The notes below the pieces were generated by a model. It was given only the letters and a program-made list of their open reading frames with translations. It was not told the origin of the DNA and searched no databases. From positions 522,842 to 586,841 of the forward strand of contig JAKSZT010040235.1 in the NCBI GenBank assembly GCA_026826555.1: a stretch of DNA of 64,000 nt, in the 5' to 3' direction. The first letter of the stretch is position 1, and the number at the start of each line of letters is the position of its first letter. Positions 46,770 through 58,330 of this stretch are shown here, piece after piece. The stretch is from Tolypeutes matacus. Taxonomy: Eukaryota > Chordata > Mammalia > Cingulata > Chlamyphoridae. The translations under genes and the position numbers were made by a program.

Positions 46770-48462
46770 CTTTATCGGGACTTGGGAATCACCCTGAGTG
46801 ACGTTGCAATGGCAGATATAGGCCATTTTATATCATCACATAACATGCAGAACTGTGTGGGAGAGAGTGTAGACTACAGTGTGAACTATGGTCCATGCTC
46901 AGTGGCAAAGCCCCAGGATGCGTTTATCAACTGCAATGAATGTGCCACACTAATGAAGGATGTTCATGTGGGAGGGTGTGGGAGGGGTGGGGAGTGGGGC
47001 ATATGGGAATCCCTGTATCGTTTGCGTAATGTTTACGTAATCTAAGTATCTTTTAAAAATTAAAAAAAAAAAGAAACTGAAAATGCATTTGCTAGTGAAG
47101 CTTTGGTCCCACTGCTGGTACAGGGAGGCTCCTTGCCCCCCCCCCACCCCCGCCCCAGGAGGCCCTGACATTGCCTCAGGGCCCCCGAGGCTGTTGGCTG
47201 GACCTCCAGTCTCTTAATGAAGCTTTACTGTCTGGTTTAGCTGTGAGACTCCCAGGCAGGGCCATAAAATGAGACCTCTTAATAAGCAAGCCAGCCCCTT
47301 TTCCTAGGAAGAATCACGATCTTGGGGGTTTGGTTGGAGGGTGACACTCCCAACGTCTCCCACAAACCCAGCTTGGAGGGTTTGGTCCAACCCCGGGTTC
47401 GGGCATCTGCCAAGACCTAGCTCTGCCGTGGGGATGCCCAGGGGCCTGGCCTGGATTTCAGGACGCTGACAGCAGAGCGGCAGCTGCAAATGTCCCCCGA
47501 AGCCTACGTGAGCCCTGAGCGGCCAGCGTCTCCTGACTTCTCAGAGGGACAAGGATTTTGGGGGCTTCGGTTTGGAGGGTAAAAGTTTAGTCCGACGCGG
47601 ACTCTGGGATGCCAGATGGGCTGACAAGGTCTTCATTCTTCCTGGAATAACGGGCAGGGTCTCTCCTGTAGGGTGTCTTCTCAGGAATCGGGACAACCTG
47701 CCGACTGACGGTCTACGTGGCCGCAGTATGGCCGAGAGTGGGCTCTGCGTGGGACCCTGAATTCCAGTTAGACCTGCGCAAGAGAAAAGGAGAGACAGGC
47801 AGATCTGAGGGCCAGAGACCCTTAAAGAGAGGCGGAAACGTACGGCCAAAACAGTCAATTTTAAATAAGCTCAGAGAACTTACTCAGAAGCAGAGCCTAG
47901 AAATTCCAGCCAGTCTGCCTCGGAGATCCATAAACAGCTGCAGAAACTTTCCTTGGGCCCTCAAACTTCCATTAACTCTCTTAGAAACAGCTTTCTCAGC
48001 TTTCAGCAACCGAGACCTCACCGCCAAGGTGGAGAAGGTGAGGGGCCACAGGCGTGGGGCCCAGAAACAGGCTCACCTCTTAACATGGGAGCCAATTGCT
48101 CAGTCCTGCCTGCGCTCTGGGCCTTGTGTCTAATGAGGCAAGTGACTAATAACTGCCTAATAAGATCCAGGCTGTTTACAAAACTTCTCCTGCAAAATCA
48201 GGAGCCTCCTCATACGCCATCAATTCAGACGAAAAAGTTCCTAGGAAATGGCTCCCGTCAGGTCTTACTCTATACGATTCTCCTGCTCTAATCTGTGCTT
48301 AATTTTGTGTTTAACTTTTAAGTCTGTGTTTCACTTTGTCAGTCTGCTCGTGCCTAGGAAATCAGATTTGGGGTTTGCCTGTTACAAATTGGATAACAGT
48401 GAAAGGTAACCTAAAAATGAGTCTTTAAATGTCAATGCTATCTTGCAATTGGATTTTATGTA
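46770..48462. other. Intergenic, possibly ERV-related, unassigned
   Basis: 46800-47070 is the kind of sequence seen around L1 3' ends (A-rich end at 47055-47080). Two blocks at 47312-47345 and 47548-47585 share 'tttgggggcttcggtttggagggt'-like text, and 47640-48300 reads like retroviral leader sequence. No clear LTR, no intact ORF; left unassigned. Confidence 0.3.
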
Positions 48463-48965
48463 TGTATTAGTCAGCCAAAGAGGCACTAATGCAATATACC
48501 AGAGATTGGTTGGTCTTTATAAAGGGTATTTATTTGGGGTAGAAGTCCACAGATACCAGGCCATAAAGCGTTGTTTCTTCTCTCACCACCGTCCATTGCC
48601 ATGTGTTAGAGCAAGACAGCTGCCGGCGTTTGCCAGGGTTCAGGCTTCTGGGGTTCCTCTCTTCCCGGGGCTGCGTTTATTTCTGGGCTTAGCATCTGTT
48701 TCCTCCACAAGGTCAGCTGTAGACGATCAGGCGAACGGCTCACTTCTCTTCTCCTGGGGCCTTCTCTCCAACATCAAAACTCCACCATCAAAACTGCTTC
48801 TCAAAAACTGCTGCAGCTCTGTTCTTTGTGATGCCTTTTATATTTTCTTCCCCCACCCACCAAGGGGTGGGGCTCAACGCCCTAATCCTAACCTATTCAT
48901 GCCCAGATTGACAGATCAGTTTACAAGCATGATCCAATTATATTTTTGGAATTCATAATTACATC
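48463..48965 (+). repeat. Interspersed repeat 'TGTATTAGTCAG', copy 1
   Basis: Begins TGTATTAGTCAGCCAAAG. It matches 63523-63866 over about 340 bp with scattered changes ('accaggccataaagc', 'gttcaggcttctggggttcc', 'tcctggggccttct'). The 3' boundary is approximate. Contains tandem 'ccaacatcaaaactcc' units. Confidence 0.8.
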
Positions 48966-49102
48966 GAATTGCCCAACGGTTACAATGTATAAGAGAAATC
49001 ACATGAAGTTAGTTCAACTGCTGGGAAATCAGAAAAACTTACCAACATTGTTACTAATAAAATTGTTTTAGTTGCTTAGTTAAACAGCAGTGCCCAATTT
49101 TT

Positions 49103-49425
49103 TTTTAAAAGATTTATTTATTTCTTCCCCACCCCCTCGTTGTTTGCACTTGCTGGGTGCTGTGTCTTTAGGAGGCACTGGGAACAGAACCTGGGACCTC
49201 TGATGTGGGAGGGAGGCACCTAATCACCTGAGCCACCTCTGCTCCCTGCTTTGTTGTGTCTCTCATGTTTTTCTTGGGTCTCTTGTTGCTTCGTCTTGTT
49301 GCGTCAGCTTGCCGCACCTGCCTGTTGCGTCAGCTTGCTGTCTTGCTCGTCTTCTTTAGGAACCAAACCCGGGACCTCCCAAATGGTAGGTGGGTGTTCA
49401 GTTGCTTGAGCCACATCTGCTCAAG
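49103..49425 (-). mobile_element. Dimeric tRNA-derived SINE (diverged)
   Basis: Two minus-strand tRNA-like units (about 49420-49355, GATGTGGCTCAAGCAACTGA; about 49245-49175, GGTGGCTCAGGTGATTAGG) separated by about 110 bp of pyrimidine-rich sequence with a repeated 'gcgtcagcttgc'; A-rich tail at 49103-49125. Flanks 'caatttttttttaaaag' and 'caatttgtttttaaag' look like a diverged duplication. Confidence 0.7.
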
Positions 49426-50025
49426 CAATTTGTTTTTAAAGAGGAAACTTACTAGAAACCTAAGATCACTATCTAGATGCCTTTACATTGTAAACCCGCA
49501 GAAGGATAACATCTGAAGTTGCTGTAACTGGGTGGATGTAGCCGAGAACCTACCACAGCAGTAGTAATTCTAAACTGAGTTTGCCTTTGCTTAGGGTTAT
49601 GTCAGGGCTGGCCTCGCCTTTGTCATGGTGACAACTCTGTTCTCAGGCTTGTGGCCTGGCAGCTTCTGCCCCCCATGGCTCAGGGGAGGGCAACCTCCAC
49701 TTCCTGTCCTTCCACTGGTGTCAATGGCCCTGCTCTCTCTCATGACTCCAGATGTGGACTAAATTGCTGCCTGGTGGAATTCTCGACCCTCGGGGTCGAA
49801 CGTCCGCTCTTCCAGTCTAGTGGCCACTGACGTCCTCTTATGTCCAAGGACTGGGGAGTGGGGGAGGCCTCCCACCTCGAGTGTTTATGCTCCTAAGAGC
49901 AGCAGTTTGTGAGAAACCAGTTTCCTGAGGCTTCACTGACCTCAGTGAGAATATACTGGAATTTGTGTTTTTCATCCAAGGTCTGCCAAAGTCAAAATGG
50001 GAAATAAGCAAAGTTCTGAAGTAAA
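49426..50025. other. Intergenic, nothing recognised
   Basis: Mixed-composition sequence without gene signals or a repeat I can name. Confidence 0.45.
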
Positions 50026-50041
50026 GGAAAATTGTATTTTA

Positions 50042-50243
50042 TTTATTTATTTATTTATTTATTTTTATTTTTTAAGATTTTATTTATTTATTCATTTATC
50101 CCCCCCTTGCTGCCCGTGCTCGCTGGGTCAGCCAACCACGCCATGCGGGCGGGCCCGCCCCCACCAGGAGGCCCCGGGAACCGAACCCGGGGCCTCCCAC
50201 ATGGCAAACGGGAGCCCCACTGATTGAGCCACAGCCGCCTCCC
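50042..50243 (-). mobile_element. DAS-type SINE (long form)
   Basis: Same form as 3450-3629 and 63867-64000. Perfect 16-bp duplication ggaaaattgtatttta at 50026-50041 and 50244-50259; tail of TTTA repeats. Confidence 0.94.
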
Positions 50244-50259
50244 GGAAAATTGTATTTTA

Positions 50260-50782
50260 AAGCATGGGGAACATTTTGGTTATAAACCAATAATTAAAAA
50301 ATGAAATTCTTGTGCAAAACTGCATGGTCACAGTGCAGATTAATTAGAAATAGGCTTCAAAAAGATCTTGTAAATGCTGTCTTACAGTTAAACTTATTTT
50401 TAAAGAGAATAATGAGTAACATTAGTGAGTTGTGTATTGCTGTGTCTCTCTTTGTGCCTGCCTATTTGTTTAGGGTATATCTTCGTACATCGGGATGGTG
50501 ATATCAAATTAACGAAAATTCTTAAATGAGCTCTATTCAAATTGTAAAATTACATATGCACTTACATATATGAATAAGTATTCCTGGAGCCCAAATTAGG
50601 ATAAGCAGGATGAAAGGTCACAGAGAAATCCGGATATAGACACTATTTAGAAAGGGAAGAGGGCTTTCCTAAGCGCTTTGGCCGACTCAGCCCCCACGGG
50701 GGCTCTTTGTAAGCTGTGGGGGAAGGGTGAGGGGTAACAATAAAACTCTGTCCTCTGGGCTGGGGAATTAAGAGGGGGGAGG
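50260..50782. other. Intergenic, nothing recognised
   Basis: AT-rich part to about 50640, then a GC-rich part that leads into the LTR-like segment. No ORF of note. Confidence 0.4.
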
Positions 50783-51240
50783 TGAGGCAGGCTAATTTAG
50801 GAAGACCTGGCAAAAAAAGGGGCACCCTGCCTGGAAACCCCGAGGGAAGGACCCATGAGAACCCCATTCAGGACCAAGGAAATCCCAGATACCCTCAAGG
50901 GGCCTCACCCCCGGACCCCTGGGGAAGTGACAGGTGGGCGTAATCAGAGCAGGCAACAGCAGGGCCCCTCCCCTCAGCATTGGCAAGGGGAGGAGTGATT
51001 AAAAGGTGACCACACAAGCCAGCTCTCTCTCTGCCTGGAGCAGTGGCACACACACCTGGGGATGTGTAATCTGTTCTCTTCCATTTTCTCAATAAACTCC
51101 TGTTCTTAGACTCTTCTTATGTAACATAGCCAAGAACCTAGAATCCATCGCCCCCGACGCCCCCTGACCTCATTCTCCTTTCTGAATGGGATGCTGCCTG
51201 GCTCATGCATCGACAAAGCTGCAGGACCCAAAACTGCATG
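50783..51240 (+). repeat. LTR-like segment(s), mosaic
   Basis: 50783-51125 starts TGAGGCAGGC, has AATAAA at about 51092-51097 and ends GTAACA, like a solo LTR. 51165-51240 ('tttctgaatgggatgctgcctggctcatgc...caggacccaaaactgcatg') matches the end of the ERV 5' LTR at 42305-42375. So two LTR pieces adjoin here. Confidence 0.5.
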
Positions 51241-51245
51241 AAAAA

Positions 51246-51640
51246 AATTTAAAAGATTTAGTTATTTACTTTTATCCATTTTTACCCCCCACCCCATTTT
51301 GCTGTTTTTGTGTTCTTTCGCTGGGCAACCCTCTGTGTCCGTTTCCTGCCTTCTCTTCCCATCCTTCTCCTCCTGTCTTCACCAGGATTCAAACCTGGGA
51401 ACCTCCCGTGTGGGAGAGAGGCGCCCCACTGCCTGCGCCACCTTAGTTCCTGGTTTTTCAGGGCATCTCGTCATGGCTCTCCCTTGCGTCACTCTCCTGT
51501 TATGTTATCATCTTGCTGCGTGGCTCGGCGGGGCCTGGGGGCTCACCTGCTCACGGGGCCTGGCGGCACGCCTTCTATATTTTTCTTTAATTTTTACCAG
51601 GAGGTCCCGGGGATGGAACCCAGGTCCCTCCATATGGGAG
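51246..51640 (-). mobile_element. Dimeric tRNA-derived SINE, second copy
   Basis: Same order of parts as 19435-19877: second tRNA-like unit (about 51450-51370), 130-bp linker with 'ctcctgttatgttatcatc', then the short DAS unit, here cut at 'catatgggag' (51640). A-rich tail at 51246-51262. Confidence 0.75.
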
Positions 51641-53139
51641 TTTTCTTTTATGGGTGAGATTGCATAATGTAGGTGCACCACAGCTTGCCGATCCATTTGC
51701 CCTTGGAGGGACAGTTTGGGTTGTTTCCAGTTTTGGCTGAAAGAATAAAGCTGGCCGGAATTCTCTGGGCCGCAGGCCGATGTTAGCTGCTCTTTAGCTC
51801 TCACTTAGGGGACGGGCCCTCCTTTGCTAATGATCGTCCATCGTGGGACAGTAAGGCTGTTTCAAGCATTTTTGCTTCTAAAATGAACAAGGCGATGAGT
51901 TTGTGTCCTTGAAATTCCCTTCTGCAGGCCTTGTTCCCTGGTCCCCAGAGCAACCTTCTCTCCTGCCCAGACAGCCTGCCGGGGTGCTGGCCTTTGAAGG
52001 TGAGTGTGGGGGTCTTCTCACGCTGCCCCCCACACCTGTGCCCCGAGGGACCCAGGAAGCCCTTCTGTTTAGTGTCCCCCTCCCCCACCTGGGCCGGAAG
52101 CGGGCTCTCTGCTGGGTGGCCTGGAATCGCTGCCCCCCCATCCTGGACGCACCCAGAGCAAGGGTGGAGGTTCATCTCCTCCCCATGCCCCTCACCTCCC
52201 CATCACCCCAGCTGCAGGCCCCCCCCGGAGGACGGCCCCAGAGGGTGAGTTCTTTAGAGCAAAGGCCGGAGTTGAGCCACTCCTGGGGCCTGCCCCTGGG
52301 GAGCCCTGACCTGGGAACCCCCATGGCTGGAAGGTAAACAGGCTGCAGAGCTGCTAGGGTGGGTGTAAAAGGGCCCCGGGGGCCCAGCCGGGGGGCAGGG
52401 TGCTGGGGAGGGGCGGGTCAGAGCTCACCTGATGCCTGGGTCATCTCCATCCCTGCTGGACTCTGGACCAATGGCTACTGACAATCCATGAGGCTGCCCC
52501 TGTTTCAGCACAGAGGCAGGGCCTGGGGACCAGAGCCTGGGAGCCACTTGCTGCCACAACAGCCTTGGCCCCCTCGGGGGCTGCCCGGGAGCCACTTTGC
52601 TTGCTGAGCCTCACTTTTCTCCTCTGTAAGGTGGATGGAAGCCAGTGCTTACCTCTTGGGACACTGTGTGGGGGAGGGAGCTGGCTGTGCTGAGCCTGCC
52701 CCTCTGCAGTGGGACTTGGGTCCCTTCTGACAAGTCTGGCGGCTCTGGTGCCCCGGGGAACTGGCCCAGCTGCATTCCAGGACCTCTGGCATATGGGCAG
52801 AGGGCCCGAGTGGGGGTGGGTGCAGTGGGGATGGAAGCTGAGTGTCCAGGCCCGATTCTCTCCAAGGGGAAGGTAAGGAGGTGGGAGTGGGGGGCCAGGG
52901 CCCCCAGGTGTCAGCTCACCTGGTGGTGACCTTTGCCACCTCCAGTCCACAGAAAAGGAAACTGAGGTTCAGGGAGCCCTACCCAGGGACACCTCTTTCC
53001 CCTGCTCTGGTTTATGCCCTCGCCCCCATCAGGGGTACACGGGAGGGCTTCCTGAGGGAGTGGGACAAGAGGGGCAGACAGGGTGGGCAGGAGGGGCCCT
53101 TCCCAGGCAAGTCCTGCTCCTCTCCCCTCCTTCCCACAG
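51641..53139. other. Old LINE-like remnant, then GC-rich sequence before the candidate exon
   Basis: 51641-51760 resembles an old L1 ('ggttgtttccagttttggct'). Splice-like signals: ttctgcag at 51921 with gaag|gtgagt at 51999; cccctctgcag at 52709 with gggaag|gtaagg at 52872, which would join the 53140 exon in phase. 52560-52640 is a MIR-like fragment. No conclusive exon. Confidence 0.35.
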
Positions 53140-53397
53140 ATGGGCCAGCCAGGGCCCTGGGGGGAGACGGTCTCTGGCATCCAGCTGTCCGGTGCCCCTG
53201 ACGACCCCCGTGATGCCCTGGATGAAGTCAACCCTGGCTCCGAGGCCTCGGACCTGGTGCCCTCGGTGGCGCTGGCTGCAGCCCTCATCCTGCTGCTCCT
53301 CGTGCTCTCCGCCTGGCTGGTCTGGGACGGGCCCCCCAAGGCGCCTGCTAACCTGGGCCCCCAGGAGGCGCAGGGGGTGTCCAGCTGGCTGCCCTGA
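53140..53397 (+). CDS. Candidate single-pass membrane protein exon, unidentified
   Basis: An 85-codon frame opening at ATG exactly after the strong acceptor ctcccctccttcccacag and ending at TGA. The product has a Gly/Pro-rich then acidic first half (DDPRDALDEVNPGSEASD), a clear membrane segment at residues about 40-62 (VPSVALAAALILLLLVLSAW) and a short Pro/Gly/Gln tail. This layout suggests the last exon of a type I membrane protein or a small membrane protein. A different frame across the stop ends in an acidic run (EPEEDFDALE), so a sequencing frameshift or alternative end is possible. I do not recognise it, and it lies where human has no gene I can recall between SLC2A6 and MYMK. It could also be chance. 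Confidence 0.35.
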   Translation: MGQPGPWGETVSGIQLSGAPDDPRDALDEVNPGSEASDLVPSVALAAALILLLLVLSAWLVWDGPPKAPANLGPQEAQGVSSWLP

Positions 53398-54680
53398 GTC
53401 GGCTCCCTGGGCCGGCCCTCAAGACCCTCCTGGAGGATGCGTCCCTGCCGACCAGCTCCAGGAGCCCGAGGAGGACTTCGATGCCCTCGAATGAGCCTCG
53501 TTCCTCGGGAAGGCCTGGGGGAGGGCAAGCTGGAAGAGCTCAGCCCTGGCCGCAGAGCCCACCTCCATCCCTGGGGAACCGGGCTGTGCCGCCTGGACAG
53601 GTCCCTTCTCCCCTCTGGACCTTGGCGTCCCCAGGCAGCACCTGAGGAGGGCGATGCCTGCTTCTGGGGGGTCGGGCCGGCCGGCCATGGGCGGGCTCAG
53701 CGTTGCAGCAGACACGCTCCGGTCTCTACTCCAGGGACAGAGAAGGGTGGAGAAAACGCAGCGGCGGGCAGGTGGGGCAGAGGGAGGCTGTGCGGGCTCT
53801 GTCCGCCACCTGGTGGCCGCAGGCAGAGCCGCGCCGTCTGCGGCTTGGGTGCGTCGGCGGGAGAAGGAGGTGCTGGCTTTTCGATGCGGGGAGCCTTTGG
53901 AGATTGTGGGTCAGCACCAAGCCCACCACGCAGGGAGGCTGCTTGTAGCATTGGCTATTTGTCCTCCTTCCCCCATTTCTGTCTCTATACACTTACCAAA
54001 AAAATCAAGGGAGGAGGTGATTGGTGTGCTGTGGGGTGTGGCAGGGGTCCTCCCTGAGTGAGGGTGCAGGGGTGCGGGGGGCAGTGGTCAGTGCCCGGGA
54101 CGTGCGTGCGAGCTGGCCCCAGCGCTGGCCCCGTCTCTGACCTCTGACAGGGTGGGAGGCCATGGGGGCTCTCAAGTTGGGGTCTGGAGGCGCCAAGGTT
54201 TCCTGTGCCTCTCATTGAACACAGGGTTATTGAGACCTACTATGCGCCAGACCCTGGGGAAATGGGGGTGGGGACACCCACAGGCGCTCCAGTAGGGCCG
54301 GCAAAGGAGCACAGGGGCTCACTGCAGGTGCCGGGGGCCGGGCAGGGAGGGAGCCCCTGAGACCTGAGGACACTGCCCGGCCAAGGGGTCCACAGGGAGG
54401 AGGCTGTGCTGGGCGGGGGCCGGTGGTGGCGGCGGCTTCATGCTCTCCTCCGGCCGCCGGGCGCCGGGCAGCTGCCTCCCAGGCCTGTCCTGGGGATGTC
54501 CTAGTGGGGGCTTCTCTCCCTCCTCCAGCTTCCCGAAGACCAAGTGCTTGCAAGCTGGTCAGGCTGGGGTGGCCTGGGAGCGGCAAGCTCCTGTCCCTGT
54601 CCCCAGATGGGCCGAGTCCAGGGACCTGGACAGGCAGACTGGGACATGGACCAGCCTTCAGGATGGCTCAGAGACTCCCC

Positions 54681-54717
54681 TCACTCCCTCCCTCCCTCCC
54701 TCCCTCCTTCCTTTCCT
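54681..54717 (+). repeat. (CTCC)n microsatellite
   Basis: About eight CTCC units followed by CTTC/CTTT variants. Confidence 0.9.
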
Positions 54718-55954
54718 CTCTCCCATCAGACACCTTCCCTGTGCCCCCAGGCTCTCTGGCATGTGGACATCAGAATCAAAAGCTCATGCCTGCGAGGGGG
54801 AGGCAGACGGCCAGGAGTGGCCCCCAGACCTCTGGCCTTCTGTCCTGGTGCAGAGGCCCCTGGCAGGGGGCTCCTCTCTGCTCCCCCTGCCACACTTCCT
54901 CCCTGTGGGGTGAGGAGAGAGATGCGGCAGCCCCCTTGACCTCGCTTTGCCTCTCCACTTTTCCACCTCTGCCCCTCTGGATGCATCTTGTCACCCGAGA
55001 CCCTGAGACCCAAACTCTGAGTCCAGGGTGGAGGGCTGCTTTGTCACCCGTGGGCCATGGTGGTGGGCGCAGGCTGTGGGCTTCCCCCAACTGGGCACGG
55101 TGCCTCTGGGGAACGCAAACCCCACGGCCCTCTTCACATGCCTTAGGAGCTGCTGGAGCCGGAGTGGAAACTCCCGAACGCTGGGACCACGAGTTCCAGA
55201 GTTCCAGGCGCTTCTCCCCACATCCCATGCCCAGCCCCCCACTGAGGACCAGGGTCCCCCCTCCCCAGGAGTGGGACGGTGGGAAGAGCCCCTCCGGACT
55301 TTGGGGCCTCCGTCCCATCCCTGCCCGGCTGGCCCGACGCTAACGAGAAGCGCAGGCGGGCTCTGCTTGTTTGCCTTTCTGAACGTGCCCAAGAAATGCC
55401 ATGTGGTTTTCAGCTGCATTTCAGACTGGCCGATGCACCCGATCCGGCCAGCGCCTGCGGCCCTCACACGGGAAGCCCTTCTTGCGCGTGCCAGAGGTGA
55501 GAGGAGGCATCCGTGCAGCGCTCGGCCAGGAAGTAATTGCATCCGTAAGGAAAATATTTTTCTGTATAATTCAGTGACGCATTCTATAAACACTGTGGTT
55601 CCACCTTGCGGTTTTTCCTGCCCCTCTCCCAGGGGTCGCCCGGGCAGCCAGATGCCTGAGGGTAGGAAAATATGTGCTTCTGCTGGGCTGGCATGGAGGA
55701 GGGTGACGGGATGAGCCCAGGGACTGGGCCGGGGCAGCCAGAGAGGAGTGTGGGGTGCGGCCCCTGGAGAGGACTTGCAGAGGCTGGCGTGGACGCCTTG
55801 CTGGGGCGTGGGCTTAACCTGCGCAGCCTCCCCACCGGGTCTGGAGATGCCTGGGTGGAGTGGAGCTGACGTTCTTTTCTACCAGCCTGGTCGTGGGCTG
55901 GTGGGAGGGCAGCAGCCCACGGAGGGGGACAATTCTCTTTTGTTTTAGGACAGC

Positions 55955-56150
55955 GGTTTGGGAGACAGATGGATCCAAGTTTAACTCTCTTTTCTGGGAC
56001 TCTCGTTAGCTGTGTGACCTTGGGAAAGTCAATCAACCTCTGAGTCTCCTTTCCGATCCGTCAGCTGGAGCACAGGGGCTGATACTGCTAGTTGCCACCC
56101 CATCTCCTTCCTTAAAGCTTCCTAACTTTGTCTGGGGTGGCCGTGAGCCT
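55955..56150 (+). repeat. MIR element
   Basis: 'tgggagacagatggatccaagtttaactc...tagctgtgtgaccttgggaaagtcaatcaacctctgagtctcctttccgatccgtcagctgg' is a readable MIR core. Confidence 0.85.
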
Positions 56151-58239
56151 CACTAAAAGTGTGTTATCTCCCTGCCTCCCTTGCAGCATCATGCCCACGT
56201 GACTCAGCCGTGGCTATGAGGCGTAGGCAGAAGCATCTGGGGAGGCAACACTTCCTGATTAGAGCGAGAAAGTTGTACCAGGAAGACTTTGGTTTTGGAT
56301 CTACCCTCTTCTTCCTGCCTGGAATGCAGTCGTGTTGCCTGGAGGTCAGCTGCTTTTTTGCAACCATGAGGGTGAGAGCCCAGGCTAACCATGGCAGGCA
56401 GGCAGCAGGAGCTGGTTCTTTGTTCCTGCGTTGATACTTGGGCCCCTTTTCTGTCTGTTGCAGCCTCAGGCAATTGTAAAGCACACGGAATAGCAATCCC
56501 GACTCTACCTGGGCATGAAGGGGCAGCTGGCATACAGGCCCGCGGGTATGCCCCAGAGCCAGGCGGCCTCATGTCCTCACTCGGAGAGGGACGCTGAGGC
56601 TCGTCCTAAGAGGGCTGCAGGGGTGGCTCTCAGAGCCGGGCCAGCCCCTACCTCTGCACTGTCAGCTCAGGGGATGCACCAGGACAAGGAGAAGGACAGC
56701 CAGGGTCAGGGGTGTGCCTAGCCTGGCTCCATTGACAGGTGGGCAACTCAGGTCCCCCAGACGAGAGGACAAGTCCGAGACCAGATGCCAGTCACTGCCT
56801 TTTCCCAGCCTTCCTCTCCTCTGTGAGCTGGGAGCAAATCCCCAAAAACGTCCAAACCCCAGGGCCACAGGGAGACAGGAAAGGGGCCGTGGGGGAATGT
56901 CTCTCTGCAGTGCTAGGGAGGTGAGGCAGAGGAGCATGCACTGGACAGCAGACAGACAGATGGACAGGCACACAGAGGGGGTCTCCATCCTTCTTCATAA
57001 CATGAGGTGGGGTCCGCCTGCTGGGTGGACACTGGTCGGGAGAGTTAGCACTTGGAGGGACCCCATGCTCCCCCTTCCCACCCCTGACCTGGCCGGACAC
57101 ACCTGCCCAGCTGTGTCCTGGCTCCCGGGGCTCCTTCCTGGGGTTCGCCCAGCTCCCCGTACACGGGGTCTGCTGCTGGGGGCACAAAGGCCGAATGGGA
57201 AAGTGGGGATGACAGTCTGCTTGGCCAGCCGGTCGCCCCTCCTCAGGCACCGCGGCCCCTGCCCACTCGCTCCTGGGCCCCGGCCGGGCAGGGCAGCCAG
57301 ATGTTCTTCCTGTGAAGTGGGGAGGTTTGCGGGGACAAACGTGGGCTTAGGCCAGAGCCCGGGCAGTGGAAGCGCTTCATGGGCATCTGCTACCAGGAGC
57401 TTTTTGACCCCTTCATTTTTCAGACAAGGATCTGGGGCCTGGAGGCAGCAAGGTGGCCTGGAAAGGGACAAGGCGTCTGATTCTGCCCCCCACACCGGGG
57501 AGACACACAGTGACCTCGGCTTCCAGGCACCTGGGGCCCCCCACTCCTGCAGCTGCTGGGGCTGGCTGGGCCGGGGGGACCTGGCGGGGGGAAGCGGGGG
57601 CCCGGGCCCGGGTGTCCCTGTCCAGCAGACGCCCGCGCCCGCCCTGCCAGCCTGGCGACTCTGCCTCGCGCGGCCGCGGCCAACTATTTGTGGGCCGCTA
57701 AGTAGCACAGCAGCTGCCCTTCGTGTGACACGACGCTTTTCCGGCCGGCCGGCGCTCCTGGCCTGAGCAGTGCTGAGCTCCGTCTGGCCGTCCCTGCTTC
57801 CCCACCCGTCTCCCTGCGTGTCCTGGCCGGCAGGCGGCCGGGTCAGGCCGGGACCTCTCGGGCCCGATGTTCAGACAGAGCCCGCGTGGAGCGCCCAGGG
57901 CTGCGGCCCCCCGCAGGGTTATGTTTGGCCCTCGCGCTGGCTGCGGACTCCCTGCCAGAAGCAATTACTGAATTTTCATCTTGTTTTGCTGCCGGTTTAG
58001 AGTATGTCAAAAATGTTCTGCGGGGAGAGCTGGGGCACGCGGGTGTGTGTGTTGGGGGGGGCAGGGGATCAGGGGCCCAGCTGTGGCCGGGTCCCCGGGG
58101 AGGAGCTCTTGGGGGTCACTGGGGAGACAGAGGCGGGGGGGAGTGCGGCTGAGGGCTGGTCTGTTTCTAGGTATTTACGGTTGTCCCTTGTCAGAGCTCT
58201 TCGGGTGCTAGACCATGTGCTGTGCACTTGGGAGCCTGG

Positions 58240-58330
58240 GGGTTATCCTTGTCCATATTACAAAAGGGGAAACTGAGGCTCAGGGTCACGTGCAGCTTGC
58301 CGAGGTCAGGCTGGCTCCCGCGTCCCCCCT
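58240..58330 (-). repeat. MIR-like fragment
   Basis: 'ccatattacaaaaggggaaactgaggctcagggtcacgtgcagcttgcc' is the MIR 3' core in reverse. Confidence 0.65.

Noticed and set aside
49997..50230. MGNKQSS... frame as a retroviral gag start
   Set aside because: It runs at once into a SINE inserted at 50042, and nothing gag-like follows.
54423..55714. Frames of 228-306 codons in the intergenic region
   Set aside because: Overlap several frames on both strands, contain no recognisable domain, and follow GC content.
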